Source: Lachnospiraceae bacterium | GTDB taxonomy: Bacteria > Bacillota > Clostridia > Lachnospirales > Lachnospiraceae | Assembly (NCBI GenBank): GCA_017651385.1 | Contig: JAGCCY010000265.1 | Coordinates: forward strand, 1 to 8,370 | DNA length: 8,370 nucleotides | Direction: 5' to 3' | Part shown: positions 1 through 7,288 of the stretch, in pieces | Layout of the letters: every line of letters starts with the position of its first letter | Numbering within the stretch: position 1 is the stretch's first letter | The notes under the pieces: generated by a model | Told to the model about the DNA's origin: nothing | The model's input: the letters and a program-made list of their open reading frames with translations, nothing else | Databases searched by the model: none | Made by a program: the position numbers and the translations under genes

Positions 1-984
1 GCACAGGATCCGTTAAGTGACCGTTCTTCGTCAAAACTGATGCTTCTTGATAAGAATACGGGCAGGGTTGAGCATTCGGTCTTTAAAGACATAAAGTCGT
101 ATTTAAAAGAAGGCGACTGTCTGGTGCTCAACAATACAAAGGTAATACCCGCAAGGCTTATCGGTCACCGGAAAGACACCGGAGCCGTCATAGAGGTCCT
201 TCTTTTGAAACGCTTAAAGGACAATACCTGGGAGACGATTGTAAAGCCCGGTAAAAAGGCAAGGATCGGTCAGGAGATCGTTTTCGGTGACGGTATCTTA
301 AGGGGCACGGTCAGGGATATAGTCGAAGAAGGAAACAGGCTCATAGAGTTTTCTTTTGAGGGGATTTTCGAAGAGATCCTCGATAAACTCGGCGAGATGC
401 CGCTTCCTCCTTATATAACCCACAAGCTTAAGGACAAAAACAGATACCAGACGGTCTATGCCAAATACGAAGGCTCGGCGGCCGCACCGACCGCGGGACT
501 TCATTTTACGGACGAGTTACTTGACGAAATAAGGTCAATGGGTGTAAAAGTTGTATTTGTGACATTGCATGTGGGACTCGGCACATTCAGACCCGTCAAG
601 GAAGACAATATATTAGATCATCATATGCATACGGAATGGTTCAGGGTCACCAAAGAAACGGCCGACGTTGTCAATTGTGTAAAAGAAAACGGCGGACGTA
701 TTATTTGCGTGGGTACCACAAGCGTCAGGACTGTTGAGAGCGCTGCGGATGAAAACGGAAAGTTAAGACCGTGCGAAGGCGATACATCGATATTCATATA
801 TCCGGGATACAGATTTAAGCTTACGGACTGTCTTATCACAAATTTCCACCTGCCGGAGTCTACGCTTATCATGCTGGTCTCTGCTCTTGCCGGAAGAGAA
901 AATGTTTTGAACGCATACAAAGAAGCCGTTGAAAACCGGTACAGATTCTTCAGCTTCGGAGATGCGATGTTTATACATGATTAA
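1..984 (+). CDS. queA: S-adenosylmethionine:tRNA ribosyltransferase-isomerase QueA, 5' end missing
   Basis: QueA transfers and isomerises the ribosyl group of SAM onto 7-aminomethyl-7-deazaguanine in tRNA to make epoxyqueuosine, in the cytoplasm. The frame is open from base 1: before the first ATG (base 40) it already reads [13 protein letters not shown], a typical QueA N-terminal segment, so that ATG is internal and roughly 15 residues lie outside the window. Visible family motifs include [12 protein letters not shown], the GLHFT segment, [28 protein letters not shown], the [10 protein letters not shown] segment and a C-terminal [12 protein letters not shown]. The 327 residues present plus the missing start match the usual length of about 340. 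Arg codons are mostly AGG/AGA, unlike the EF-G-like gene downstream. In many Clostridia tgt follows queA; here an LtaS-type gene follows instead. Identification is very secure. Confidence 0.97.
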   Translation, partial: AQDPLSDRSSSKLMLLDKNTGRVEHSVFKDIKSYLKEGDCLVLNNTKVIPARLIGHRKDTGAVIEVLLLKRLKDNTWETIVKPGKKARIGQEIVFGDGILRGTVRDIVEEGNRLIEFSFEGIFEEILDKLGEMPLPPYITHKLKDKNRYQTVYAKYEGSAAAPTAGLHFTDELLDEIRSMGVKVVFVTLHVGLGTFRPVKEDNILDHHMHTEWFRVTKETADVVNCVKENGGRIICVGTTSVRTVESAADENGKLRPCEGDTSIFIYPGYRFKLTDCLITNFHLPESTLIMLVSALAGRENVLNAYKEAVENRYRFFSFGDAMFIHD

Positions 985-1006
985 GTTTTAAGAGGTTGTT
1001 TTTGTT

Positions 1007-3205
1007 ATGAAAGATTCATTTGAGCCCGAATTCGAAGATCTGGATTTTAATCTGAACATGGGGCTGGAACAGGAAAAGAAAGCTACGGTCGTAAAAGGCC
1101 TTTTGTATTCGCTCGAGAGATTTATTCTCTTTTCGATAATGCTCATCTATCTTGAAACCGTTTTTCATATATGGAGTTTCAAGGGGTTAACGCTTAATTA
1201 TTTTGCAAAACTCGTTATGTGTTTCCCTACGGCCGCCTTTCTTTCGCTGTTTGTACTGTTCTTTAAGAAGAAAGCCAATAAAGTGATCACATGGGTTTTG
1301 ACCGGGATACTTCTCCTGTATTATGTCGTCAATGTTTTGTATCACGCGATATTTCAGGTTTTCTTCAGCATTTCCTTTATAAGCAAGAATAACGCTAAGG
1401 TAACACAGTACTATAGAGAGATAATACAGGGTATCATAGACAACTGGCTTGTTCTTTTGCTGATCATCGTTATCCCCGTAGCCGTGCTCATAACGCTCAA
1501 TAAGCTTACGGTGTACAGATATGAGCAGGTTAAATTAAGACATTGCTTTGTGCCGGTAACTTTGCTCGCACTTACGATCGTTATTGAAGGGTTTGTGATC
1601 CTTGCTTTCGGTAAGGACAGTTTCTCGCCTTACGATCTTTGCGTAAACGAAAACATAAGCGAGTTTTCTTATGAAAAACTCGGAGTGTTGGCGACCGCTG
1701 AGATCGAGTTTAAAAATCTCATCATGCCGGACAGTGCGAAAGGCGATGACGAACTTGGCGATGTCTGGGTATATACAGGCCCCGAAGAAGTTTCTTCAAA
1801 CGATGTATCGGGCGCGGATGTCTCGGGAAGCGATGTATCGGGTGCGGATGTATCGGAGTCCGATCCGGTGCCTGTTATCGACCGTTCACCCAACATGCTT
1901 GATATAGATTTTGTATCACTTGCGGAAAATGAGCCGGATGAATTCATTGCTGGTATCCATGAATATATGTCGACGCTTGAACCCACCAAGAAGAATGAGT
2001 ATACGGGTATGTTTGAGGGCTTTAATCTTATATTCATGACGGCGGAAGGTTTTTCGTCGATAGCCGTTGACGAAGAGATCACGCCTACATTATACAGACT
2101 CACTCACGAAGGCTTTGTGTTCAATAACTTCTATAATGCTCGTTCCGGAGGTTCCACTTCGGACGGTGAGTTTGTGTGCTCCACAAGCCTTTATCCCATG
2201 AGAGGCGGTGCCACAAACTTCAAGGCCGTAGGTCAGAATGACATGCCGTTTGCCCTTGGTAATCTTTTTAACATGAAGTACGGCATCACAAGCCGCGCAT
2301 ATCATGATAACGATTTCCAGTATTACGGAAGAGACATTACCTATCCCGGTATGGGTTACTATTATCAGGGTGTGGGCAACGGTCTTGAGATAGAAAAACA
2401 CTGGCCCGCGTCGGATCTTCAGATGTTCGAGGCTTCAATGCCCGAATATGTGGATGATGATCTTTTCAATGTATATTACATGACCGTAAGCGGACATCTT
2501 AACTATAACTTCACGGGCAACTGGTGTGCCAAGATCAACAGAGAGGCTGTGCAGGATCTTCCGTTATCGGAGCCCTGTCAGGCATATCTTGCCTGCCAGA
2601 AAGAATTGGACAAGGGCCTTGAATATATGATCAAGACTCTTGAAGAGAAAGGCATAGCCGACAGGACAGTCATCTGCTTTACCGGCGACCACTGGCCTTA
2701 CGGACTATCAAACGAAGAATTTTCGGAACTTTTGGGCCATGAAGTCGAAGAGAACTTCGAATTATACAAGTCGAATCTTATCCTTTGGTCGGGAGCCATT
2801 AAAGAGCCTATCGTGATAGATAAGCCGATGTGCAGTATGGATATCCTTCCCACGCTTTTGAACCTTTTCGGCTTTGATTACGATTCAAGACTTTTGATGG
2901 GACAGGATATATTCTCGGATGAGGAAGGTTTCGTGGCAATGTGGAACCGTTCGATCATCACGGAGACCCTTATGTACAATTCACAGACGGGAGACGTTGT
3001 ATATCTTACCGAAGACGGCGAGCCTCCGGCAGATCTTCCCGAGGATTATCTTGAGAGCTTAAAGAAAAAGTTAAGCCTCAAACGTAAATATTCGGAACGT
3101 ATAGTCAATTACGATTATTACAAATACATAGATGATTATCTGGGCATTGAGATCCCTGTCGTCGAACAGAATTATACGCCGGACTATTCGAAGTTCAGCA
3201 AATAA
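1007..3205 (+). CDS. LtaS-type membrane sulfatase / phosphoglycerol transferase family protein
   Basis: This is a 732-residue polytopic protein of the lipoteichoic acid synthase (alkaline-phosphatase-like sulfatase) superfamily. Five hydrophobic segments lie at about residues 37-57, 64-86, 93-119, 146-165 and 180-202, as in LtaS. A low-complexity linker (about 258-290) leads to an extracellular catalytic domain (about 335-690). By comparison with S. aureus LtaS, the metal ligands and nucleophile appear intact: E347 (in TAEGF), T384 (in GGSTSDGEF, the expected nucleophile), D561-H562 (in TGDHW). The substrate-site R442 (YYGRD) and H497 (SGHLNY) also match; the LtaS Trp near that Arg is Tyr here. 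Expected chemistry is transfer of glycerol phosphate from phosphatidylglycerol to a polymer or glycolipid; the exact substrate cannot be told from sequence. It starts 22 bases after queA behind AGAGG (991-995, 11 bases from ATG), so co-transcription is likely. Confidence 0.9.
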   Translation: MKDSFEPEFEDLDFNLNMGLEQEKKATVVKGLLYSLERFILFSIMLIYLETVFHIWSFKGLTLNYFAKLVMCFPTAAFLSLFVLFFKKKANKVITWVLTGILLLYYVVNVLYHAIFQVFFSISFISKNNAKVTQYYREIIQGIIDNWLVLLLIIVIPVAVLITLNKLTVYRYEQVKLRHCFVPVTLLALTIVIEGFVILAFGKDSFSPYDLCVNENISEFSYEKLGVLATAEIEFKNLIMPDSAKGDDELGDVWVYTGPEEVSSNDVSGADVSGSDVSGADVSESDPVPVIDRSPNMLDIDFVSLAENEPDEFIAGIHEYMSTLEPTKKNEYTGMFEGFNLIFMTAEGFSSIAVDEEITPTLYRLTHEGFVFNNFYNARSGGSTSDGEFVCSTSLYPMRGGATNFKAVGQNDMPFALGNLFNMKYGITSRAYHDNDFQYYGRDITYPGMGYYYQGVGNGLEIEKHWPASDLQMFEASMPEYVDDDLFNVYYMTVSGHLNYNFTGNWCAKINREAVQDLPLSEPCQAYLACQKELDKGLEYMIKTLEEKGIADRTVICFTGDHWPYGLSNEEFSELLGHEVEENFELYKSNLILWSGAIKEPIVIDKPMCSMDILPTLLNLFGFDYDSRLLMGQDIFSDEEGFVAMWNRSIITETLMYNSQTGDVVYLTEDGEPPADLPEDYLESLKKKLSLKRKYSERIVNYDYYKYIDDYLGIEIPVVEQNYTPDYSKFSK
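1802..1861 (+). repeat. Four tandem 15-bp repeats encoding a DVSG(A/S) linker
   Basis: Four consecutive in-frame 15-base units begin GATGTATCG or GATGTCTCG and encode DVSGA, DVSGS, DVSGA and DVSES (residues 266-285 of the LtaS-type protein). They lie between the last membrane helix and the catalytic domain, where a flexible acidic/serine spacer would hold the domain off the membrane. The units differ mainly at third positions and in the fifth codon, so copy number may vary between strains. Confidence 0.85.
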
Positions 3206-3208
3206 ATC

Positions 3209-3237
3209 TTTACTTTGAATATCTAATTTTGTAAAAT
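3209..3237 (+). promoter_or_regulatory. Candidate sigma-A promoter for the PilZ gene
   Basis: TTTACT (3209-3214) and TAAAAT (3232-3237) are separated by 17 bases. The -10 box matches the consensus in 5 of 6 positions and the -35 box in 4 of 6. Transcription would start near 3244, at the base of the stem-loop at 3241-3260. It lies just after the stop of the LtaS-type gene. Prediction by eye only. Confidence 0.5.
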
Positions 3238-3240
3238 CAG

Positions 3241-3260
3241 TTTATAGCATCGGCTATAAA
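3241..3260 (+). other. Perfect stem-loop at the predicted 5' end of the PilZ transcript
   Basis: TTTATAGC and GCTATAAA form an 8-bp perfect stem around an ATCG loop. It is AT-rich and followed only by TTTAAG, so it is a poor intrinsic terminator for the upstream gene. Given the candidate promoter just before it, it may instead be a 5' stabilising hairpin of the pilZ mRNA. A weak terminator role is not excluded. Confidence 0.5.
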
Positions 3261-3265
3261 TTTAA

Positions 3266-3310
3266 GGGCATCCGGAATTATAAGATAATCCTCATGCCCA
3301 TTTCCGGAGG
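3266..3310 (+). promoter_or_regulatory. Structured leader with alternative pairings over the PilZ ribosome-binding site
   Basis: Two interleaved complementary pairs are visible: GGGCAT (3266-3271) with ATGCCC (3294-3299), and TCCGGAA (3271-3277) with TTCCGGA (3302-3308). The second pairing covers the first bases of the Shine-Dalgarno GGAGG (3306-3310), which lies 8 bases from the ATG at 3319. The order A-B-A'-B' makes the helices either competing folds or an H-type pseudoknot; the very short connecting loops favour competition. Regulation of translation is inferred from geometry. I recognise no known riboswitch class here. Confidence 0.4.
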
Positions 3311-3318
3311 GTGAATTA

Positions 3319-3747
3319 ATGGAAGAAAAACGTAAACACAAAAGGACGGAACTTTTGTCAAAGCTTGTATTAAAGCGCCTTGACGGTTCGGGAGTCGAAG
3401 AGGTCGGAATAGAGGTCAGCGATGTTTCAAAGACAGGCGTCGGATTTACCGCAGATAAAGCTCTTTCGATAGGCGCCGTGTATGAAGCATATCTTACGAT
3501 CTGGACAAAAGAAGTACTTCATGCTTTCCTTGAGATCATACGTATCGAGAAGGTCGGAGATAAGTTCAATTACGGAAGCATTTTTATCGGCATGCCCGAA
3601 ATGGATGCAGTAAGGATCGAAGTTTATCAGACCGTCGAAGACGAGACAAAAACGATTAGAGATTTAACTTTTTTAAAGAACGTTTCGGATATCCGAGACG
3701 TTCTTTTTTTATGCATAAAAACGATCTTGAAATCCGATATTTTTTAG
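3319..3747 (+). CDS. Single-domain PilZ protein, putative c-di-GMP receptor, with C-terminus reading through a terminator
   Basis: This small soluble protein carries both halves of the PilZ c-di-GMP-binding signature: RxxxR at residues 5-9 (RKHKR) and (D/N)xSxxG at 35-40 (DVSKTG). The remaining beta-rich domain continues to about residue 110. PilZ proteins bind cyclic di-GMP and pass the signal to motility, polysaccharide or adhesion partners; no partner is evident here. The ATG is well placed behind GGAGG (3306-3310). The odd part is the C-terminus: residues 112-142 lie beyond the domain and about half are encoded by a strong intrinsic terminator hairpin and its T tract (3675-3710). Both other frames stop just before that hairpin (TAG 3657-3659, TAA 3665-3667), so a one-base change in the A5 run at 3648-3652 would give a conventional end near residue 113-116. 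The PilZ call is firm; the true C-terminus is uncertain. Confidence 0.85.
   Translation: MEEKRKHKRTELLSKLVLKRLDGSGVEEVGIEVSDVSKTGVGFTADKALSIGAVYEAYLTIWTKEVLHAFLEIIRIEKVGDKFNYGSIFIGMPEMDAVRIEVYQTVEDETKTIRDLTFLKNVSDIRDVLFLCIKTILKSDIF
3675..3710 (+). terminator. Strong intrinsic terminator, inside the annotated PilZ reading frame
   Basis: The arms at 3675-3688 and 3693-3706 pair over 14 bp with a single G-U (T3684 with G3697), around an ATAT loop. An uninterrupted T run (3704-3710) follows. This is a textbook rho-independent terminator and separates pilZ from the EF-G-like gene. Its position before the stop codon at 3745 is unusual. Confidence 0.9.
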
Positions 3748-3765
3748 ATATTTTGAACAATTATG

Positions 3766-3794
3766 TTGAATGTTGTCTGAATTTTTAGTAAACT
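3766..3794 (+). promoter_or_regulatory. Candidate sigma-A promoter for the EF-G-like gene
   Basis: TTGAAT (3766-3771) and TAAACT (3789-3794) are spaced by 17 bases, each matching 4 of 6 consensus positions. Transcription would begin near 3801 and leave a leader of about 67 bases. The site lies after the pilZ terminator, where a promoter is needed. No strong structure is visible in the leader. Confidence 0.45.
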
Positions 3795-3854
3795 GTTAAC
3801 AAGGTCGTTCTTTTAGAGAAAGCATTTAAAAGTATAGCCGAAATAATGTATTTT

Positions 3855-3859
3855 GGAGG
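3855..3859 (+). promoter_or_regulatory. Shine-Dalgarno GGAGG that fixes the EF-G-like start at 3868
   Basis: GGAGG lies 8 bases before ATG 3868. A longer in-frame TTG start at 3853 is possible on paper, but that codon overlaps the Shine-Dalgarno itself and has no ribosome site of its own, so ATG 3868 is chosen. Confidence 0.85.
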
Positions 3860-3867
3860 TTTTTAGG

Positions 3868-5961
3868 ATGAATGTTTACACAACGGACAAAATCCGTAAC
3901 GTTGTCCTTTTAGGTCACGGCGGATGCGGTAAGACAAGTCTTGCCGAGGCAATGGCTTATCTTGCGGGTTTAACATCCCGTATGGGAAAGGTCGATGACG
4001 GAAACACTATTTCTGACTTTGGCAAAGAAGAGCAGAAGAGGAAATTCTCAATTAATACATCATTGATTTCTCTTGAGTGGGATGGTGTAAAGATTAATCT
4101 TCTCGATACACCGGGGTATTTCGATTTTGTGGGCGAAGTGGAAGAGGCTGTTGCGGCTGCCGATGCGGCTATCATTGTCGTTTCGGGTAAAGCCGGTGTA
4201 GAAGTCGGCACTGAGAAGGCATGGGATCTTTGCGAGAAGCATAAGCTCCCCAGAATGGTATTTGTAACCGATATGGATGTTGACAACGCATCCTACAAGA
4301 ACGTTGTCGAAACACTTACCGAGAAGTACGGAAAGCGTATGGCTCCTTTCCATCTTCCGATCCGTGAAAATGAAAAGCTTATCGGATATGTTAACGTTAT
4401 TTCCGAAAAAGGCCAGAAGTGGCAGGGCAAGGAAACCGTTGAGATCCCCGTTCCGGATTATTCAAAGGCTAACCTTGAGCAGTATCGTGAAACTCTTATG
4501 GAAACGGTTGCAGAGACCAGTGAAGAGTTCATGGACAGATATTTCTCGGGTGACACTTTCTCGGAAGCAGAGATCCGTGCAGCTATCCGTACAAACGTTA
4601 TAGATTCTACCGTAGTGCCCATGACAATGGGTTCAAGTTTGCTTTGCTACGGTGTATATACACTTCTTGATGATATCGTTAAATATCTTCCGAGTCCCGA
4701 GAACTGCAAGATCGCAGGTATCTCCATGAAGAACAACGAGATATTCGAAGCAAATTACGATTTCTCAAAGGCTAAATCGGCATATATATTTAAGACGATC
4801 GTCGATCCTTTCATCGGAAAGTATTCGCTCATCAAGGTATGCTCGGGTGTATTCAAGGCAGACGATCCTGTCTACAACATTGATAAGGACATTGAAGAAA
4901 AGGTCAGCAAGCTTTATACCCTTCAGGGCAATAAGCCTATAGAAGTATCCGAACTTCATGCGGGTGATATCGGAGCTATTCCCAAGTTATCTTCCGCACG
5001 TACCGGTAACTCCCTTTCCACAAAGGCCAACGTTATCAAGTACGGTATGTTTGAGATCTCAAAGCCTTATACATACATGAGATACAAGCCCGTCAACAAG
5101 GGCGATGTCGATAAGATCTCCCAGGCACTTCAGAAGATGATGCACGAAGATCTTACCCTTAAGAACGTAAACGACTCCGAAAACGGTCAGATGCTTCTTT
5201 ACGCTATGGGCGATATGGCACTTGATATCGCGGTTTCAAGACTTAAGAATGAATACAAGGTCGAGGTCGTACTTGAGAAGCCGAAGATCGCATTCCGAGA
5301 GACCATTAAGAAGAAATCGGACGTTGAATATAAGTACAAGAAGCAGTCGGGCGGTCACGGACAGTACGGTCACGTAAAGATGCGTTTCGAGCCGTCGAGC
5401 GACATCACCGTTCCTTACGAATTCGACGAAGAAGTTGTCGGCGGTGCGGTTCCGAAGAACTACTTCCCCGCAGTTGAAAAGGGTCTTCAGGAATCTGTAC
5501 TTCGCGGACCTTTGGCAGCTTATCCCGTTGTCGGTGTTAAGGCTACATTGTACGATGGTTCCTATCATCCCGTAGACTCTTCGGAAATGGCATTCAAGAT
5601 GGCTACGATCCAGGCTTTCAAGAAAGGTTTCATGGAAGCGACACCGGTACTTCTTGAGCCCATCGCAAGTTTGAAGGTCAATGTTCCCGATTCATACACA
5701 GGTGACGTTATGGGCGACCTTAACAAGAGACGCGGCCGTGTTCTGGGTATGAACCCCATAGCCGGCGGACGTCAGATCATCGAAGCAAGCGTTCCGATGA
5801 TGAGCCTTACCGGTTATTGTACAGACTTACGTTCCATGACCGGCGGACGCGGCGAGTTTGAATATGAGTTCGAACGTTATGAGCAGGCTCCTTCGGATAT
5901 TCAGGAAGCTCAGGTTAAAGAACGTGCGGAAAAGGTTGCAGAAGGCAACACCGAAGCATAA
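3868..5961 (+). CDS. EF-G-like translational GTPase paralogue (EF-G II type) with divergent G motifs
   Basis: This 697-residue protein has the full EF-G architecture: G domain (about 1-275), domain II (about 290-385), III (about 395-470), IV with GGHGQYGH (495-502), and V with GDVMGDLNKRRG (612-623). It belongs with the EF-G-like paralogues rather than main FusA or TetM-type proteins. Visible differences from canonical EF-G: P-loop GHGGCGKT (16-23) instead of GHIDAGKT; switch I EEQKRKFSI (54-62) instead of the ERGITI type, with Ser61 where the Mg-coordinating Thr is expected; DTPGY (80-84) with Tyr for the catalytic His; and TDMD (134-137) instead of NKxD. Related EF-G-2 proteins bind ribosomes, but their cellular role is poorly defined. 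Arg codons are biased to CGT (about 14 of 24, against about 2 of 20 in queA), suggesting high expression. It appears monocistronic. Confidence 0.92.
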   Translation: MNVYTTDKIRNVVLLGHGGCGKTSLAEAMAYLAGLTSRMGKVDDGNTISDFGKEEQKRKFSINTSLISLEWDGVKINLLDTPGYFDFVGEVEEAVAAADAAIIVVSGKAGVEVGTEKAWDLCEKHKLPRMVFVTDMDVDNASYKNVVETLTEKYGKRMAPFHLPIRENEKLIGYVNVISEKGQKWQGKETVEIPVPDYSKANLEQYRETLMETVAETSEEFMDRYFSGDTFSEAEIRAAIRTNVIDSTVVPMTMGSSLLCYGVYTLLDDIVKYLPSPENCKIAGISMKNNEIFEANYDFSKAKSAYIFKTIVDPFIGKYSLIKVCSGVFKADDPVYNIDKDIEEKVSKLYTLQGNKPIEVSELHAGDIGAIPKLSSARTGNSLSTKANVIKYGMFEISKPYTYMRYKPVNKGDVDKISQALQKMMHEDLTLKNVNDSENGQMLLYAMGDMALDIAVSRLKNEYKVEVVLEKPKIAFRETIKKKSDVEYKYKKQSGGHGQYGHVKMRFEPSSDITVPYEFDEEVVGGAVPKNYFPAVEKGLQESVLRGPLAAYPVVGVKATLYDGSYHPVDSSEMAFKMATIQAFKKGFMEATPVLLEPIASLKVNVPDSYTGDVMGDLNKRRGRVLGMNPIAGGRQIIEASVPMMSLTGYCTDLRSMTGGRGEFEYEFERYEQAPSDIQEAQVKERAEKVAEGNTEA

Positions 5962-5971
5962 AAAGATCAAT

Positions 5972-6006
5972 AAAGGAATCCCCGGCCGGGGGTTCCTTTT
6001 TCTTTT
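5972..6006 (+). terminator. Strong intrinsic terminator after the EF-G-like gene
   Basis: AAAGGAAT plus CCCC (5972-5983) pairs with GGGG plus GTTCCTTT (5988-5999) around a GGCC loop, with one T-G pair. A T-rich tail (5997-6006, interrupted by one C) follows. The stem begins about 10 bases after the stop codon. It isolates the EF-G-like gene from the sortase. Confidence 0.93.
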
Positions 6007-6036
6007 ACGGCAATAACAATATTTAGTAGATGCTAC

Positions 6037-6064
6037 TTGCAAAAAATCCCACATATAGTAAAAT
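6037..6064 (+). promoter_or_regulatory. Candidate promoter for the sortase / secreted-protein unit
   Basis: TTGCAA (6037-6042) and TAAAAT (6059-6064) are spaced by 16 bases, matching 4 of 6 and 5 of 6 consensus positions. A perfect TATAAT also lies at 6073-6078, but I see no reasonable -35 box 16-18 bases before it. Either could drive the sortase gene; the first pair is the better complete promoter. Confidence 0.45.
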
Positions 6065-6106
6065 GATATTTGTATAATGCTAAAATTAGGATGATAATGT
6101 AAGCCT

Positions 6107-7264
6107 ATGTACGAAGTCAATGGCAGAAAATACCGTTCGGAAGACGATTATAAGCGTGAGATCCACGATGAAAAGATAATAGATGATCTTAAAAGAATAT
6201 ATGACATCGATACTTTTGAAGGCGTAAAAGGGATATACAGGGAACTTCAGACAGTTTCTTTTGAATCCGACAAAGGGCGAAAGTTCGATGATCATGTATT
6301 TGAGCTGTACAACAAATACAAAAAAGGAGAGTTATCCGACAATTTATCCCGTGAAGGGGTTAATAAAAAGGGCAGATCTGCCGATAAAAAGAATAAGGGT
6401 AGTGTAAAACAAACCAAATCAAAGCCCGAAGTCATGGATGAGAGCATGAAGAATGCGATAAACCGGGAAATAAAGAAGCAGAACAGGAAGAGAACTCTGC
6501 TTGTTATTTCTCTTGTTGTCGTTTCTTTTGGCTGTATAGGATATTTTGTGAAATATATGCTCGATGCCAGAGCCGCAGAAGAAAGCGCTCAGGCAATGGC
6601 GGATCTGAGGGATTCGTCCGCCGCGGATTTTATAACGGTCTCGCAGGTGCTTAAAAAGGAATACGACGATGAAGTCGTGATCCCCGAGATACTTGATGAA
6701 TACAAGGTAATGTATCAGAAGAACAAGAGCCTTATAGGCTGGGTCAAGATCGACGGCACCAAGATAGATTACCCGGTCATGCAGACATACGACAACGAAT
6801 ATTATCTTAAGCACAACTTCGAGCAGAAAGAAGATGTGAACGGATGTATATTTCTGGATTGTAACTGCGATATAGTGCTTGGCAACACCAATTATATAAT
6901 CTACGGACATCACATGAATTCCGGAAAGATGTTCGGAAGCCTTGTAAAATACGGAAACGAAGATTTTTACAAAGAACATAAATACATTCAGTTCGACACC
7001 ATATACGAAAAAGGAACTTACGAGGTGATGTACGCGTTCAGGACGCATATATACAACGCCGATGAGATCACCTTTAAGTATTATCAGTTTATAGATGCCA
7101 ATTCCGAAGCTGAATTTAATTCGGCGATGGAAGAGATGTCAAAGATGAGCATTTACGATACAGGTGTGACCGCCGTCTACGGTGACAGGCTTATAACGCT
7201 CTCTACCTGTGATTATCAGGAAGAGAACGGAAGGTTTGCCGTGGTGGCAAAAAAGATTGATTAA
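6107..7264 (+). CDS. Class B sortase with long cytoplasmic N-terminal extension
   Basis: This 385-residue transpeptidase is expected to cleave a sorting signal in secreted proteins and join them to the cell wall. The C-terminal sortase domain (about 205-385) has the catalytic triad: His268 (in YGHHM), Cys368 (in LSTCDY) and Arg376 (in NGRFAVV). The GWVKIDGTKIDYPVMQ entry and the YYLKHNF and MFGSL segments fit class B. One membrane helix lies at about 131-151, preceded by basic residues, giving an N-in, catalytic-domain-out topology. Class B enzymes usually have only a short cytoplasmic tail; here about 128 residues precede the helix: a charged, probably folded segment (1-75), then a Lys-rich linker (76-128). 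The start ATG has only a distant AGGA (6088-6091), but an in-frame stop at 6095 rules out a longer protein. The secreted-protein gene starts 53 bases downstream. Confidence 0.92.
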   Translation: MYEVNGRKYRSEDDYKREIHDEKIIDDLKRIYDIDTFEGVKGIYRELQTVSFESDKGRKFDDHVFELYNKYKKGELSDNLSREGVNKKGRSADKKNKGSVKQTKSKPEVMDESMKNAINREIKKQNRKRTLLVISLVVVSFGCIGYFVKYMLDARAAEESAQAMADLRDSSAADFITVSQVLKKEYDDEVVIPEILDEYKVMYQKNKSLIGWVKIDGTKIDYPVMQTYDNEYYLKHNFEQKEDVNGCIFLDCNCDIVLGNTNYIIYGHHMNSGKMFGSLVKYGNEDFYKEHKYIQFDTIYEKGTYEVMYAFRTHIYNADEITFKYYQFIDANSEAEFNSAMEEMSKMSIYDTGVTAVYGDRLITLSTCDYQEENGRFAVVAKKID

Positions 7265-7288
7265 TTCATTTTTCGGATAATAAAAATA

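Noticed and set aside
1669..2103. A 144-codon Ser/Thr-rich open frame on the minus strand
   Set aside because: It is the complement of the DVSG repeat and adjacent coding sequence of the LtaS-type gene; the repeat creates the apparent low-complexity protein.
3266..3318. Possible c-di-GMP (GEMM) riboswitch before the PilZ gene
   Set aside because: The leader is too short and lacks the conserved core and tetraloop/receptor features of that class as I know them; only the alternative pairings are supported.
3853..3867. Earlier TTG start for the EF-G-like protein
   Set aside because: The TTG overlaps the GGAGG that serves ATG 3868 and has no ribosome site of its own.
6419..7048. A 209-codon open frame on the minus strand
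   Set aside because: It is antisense to the sortase, whose triad and membrane helix are clear; its long hydrophobic runs reflect the complement of sortase codons.
7276..7281. GATAAT as a -10 box for the secreted-protein gene
   Set aside because: No acceptable -35 box lies 16-18 bases upstream, so a separate promoter is not supported.
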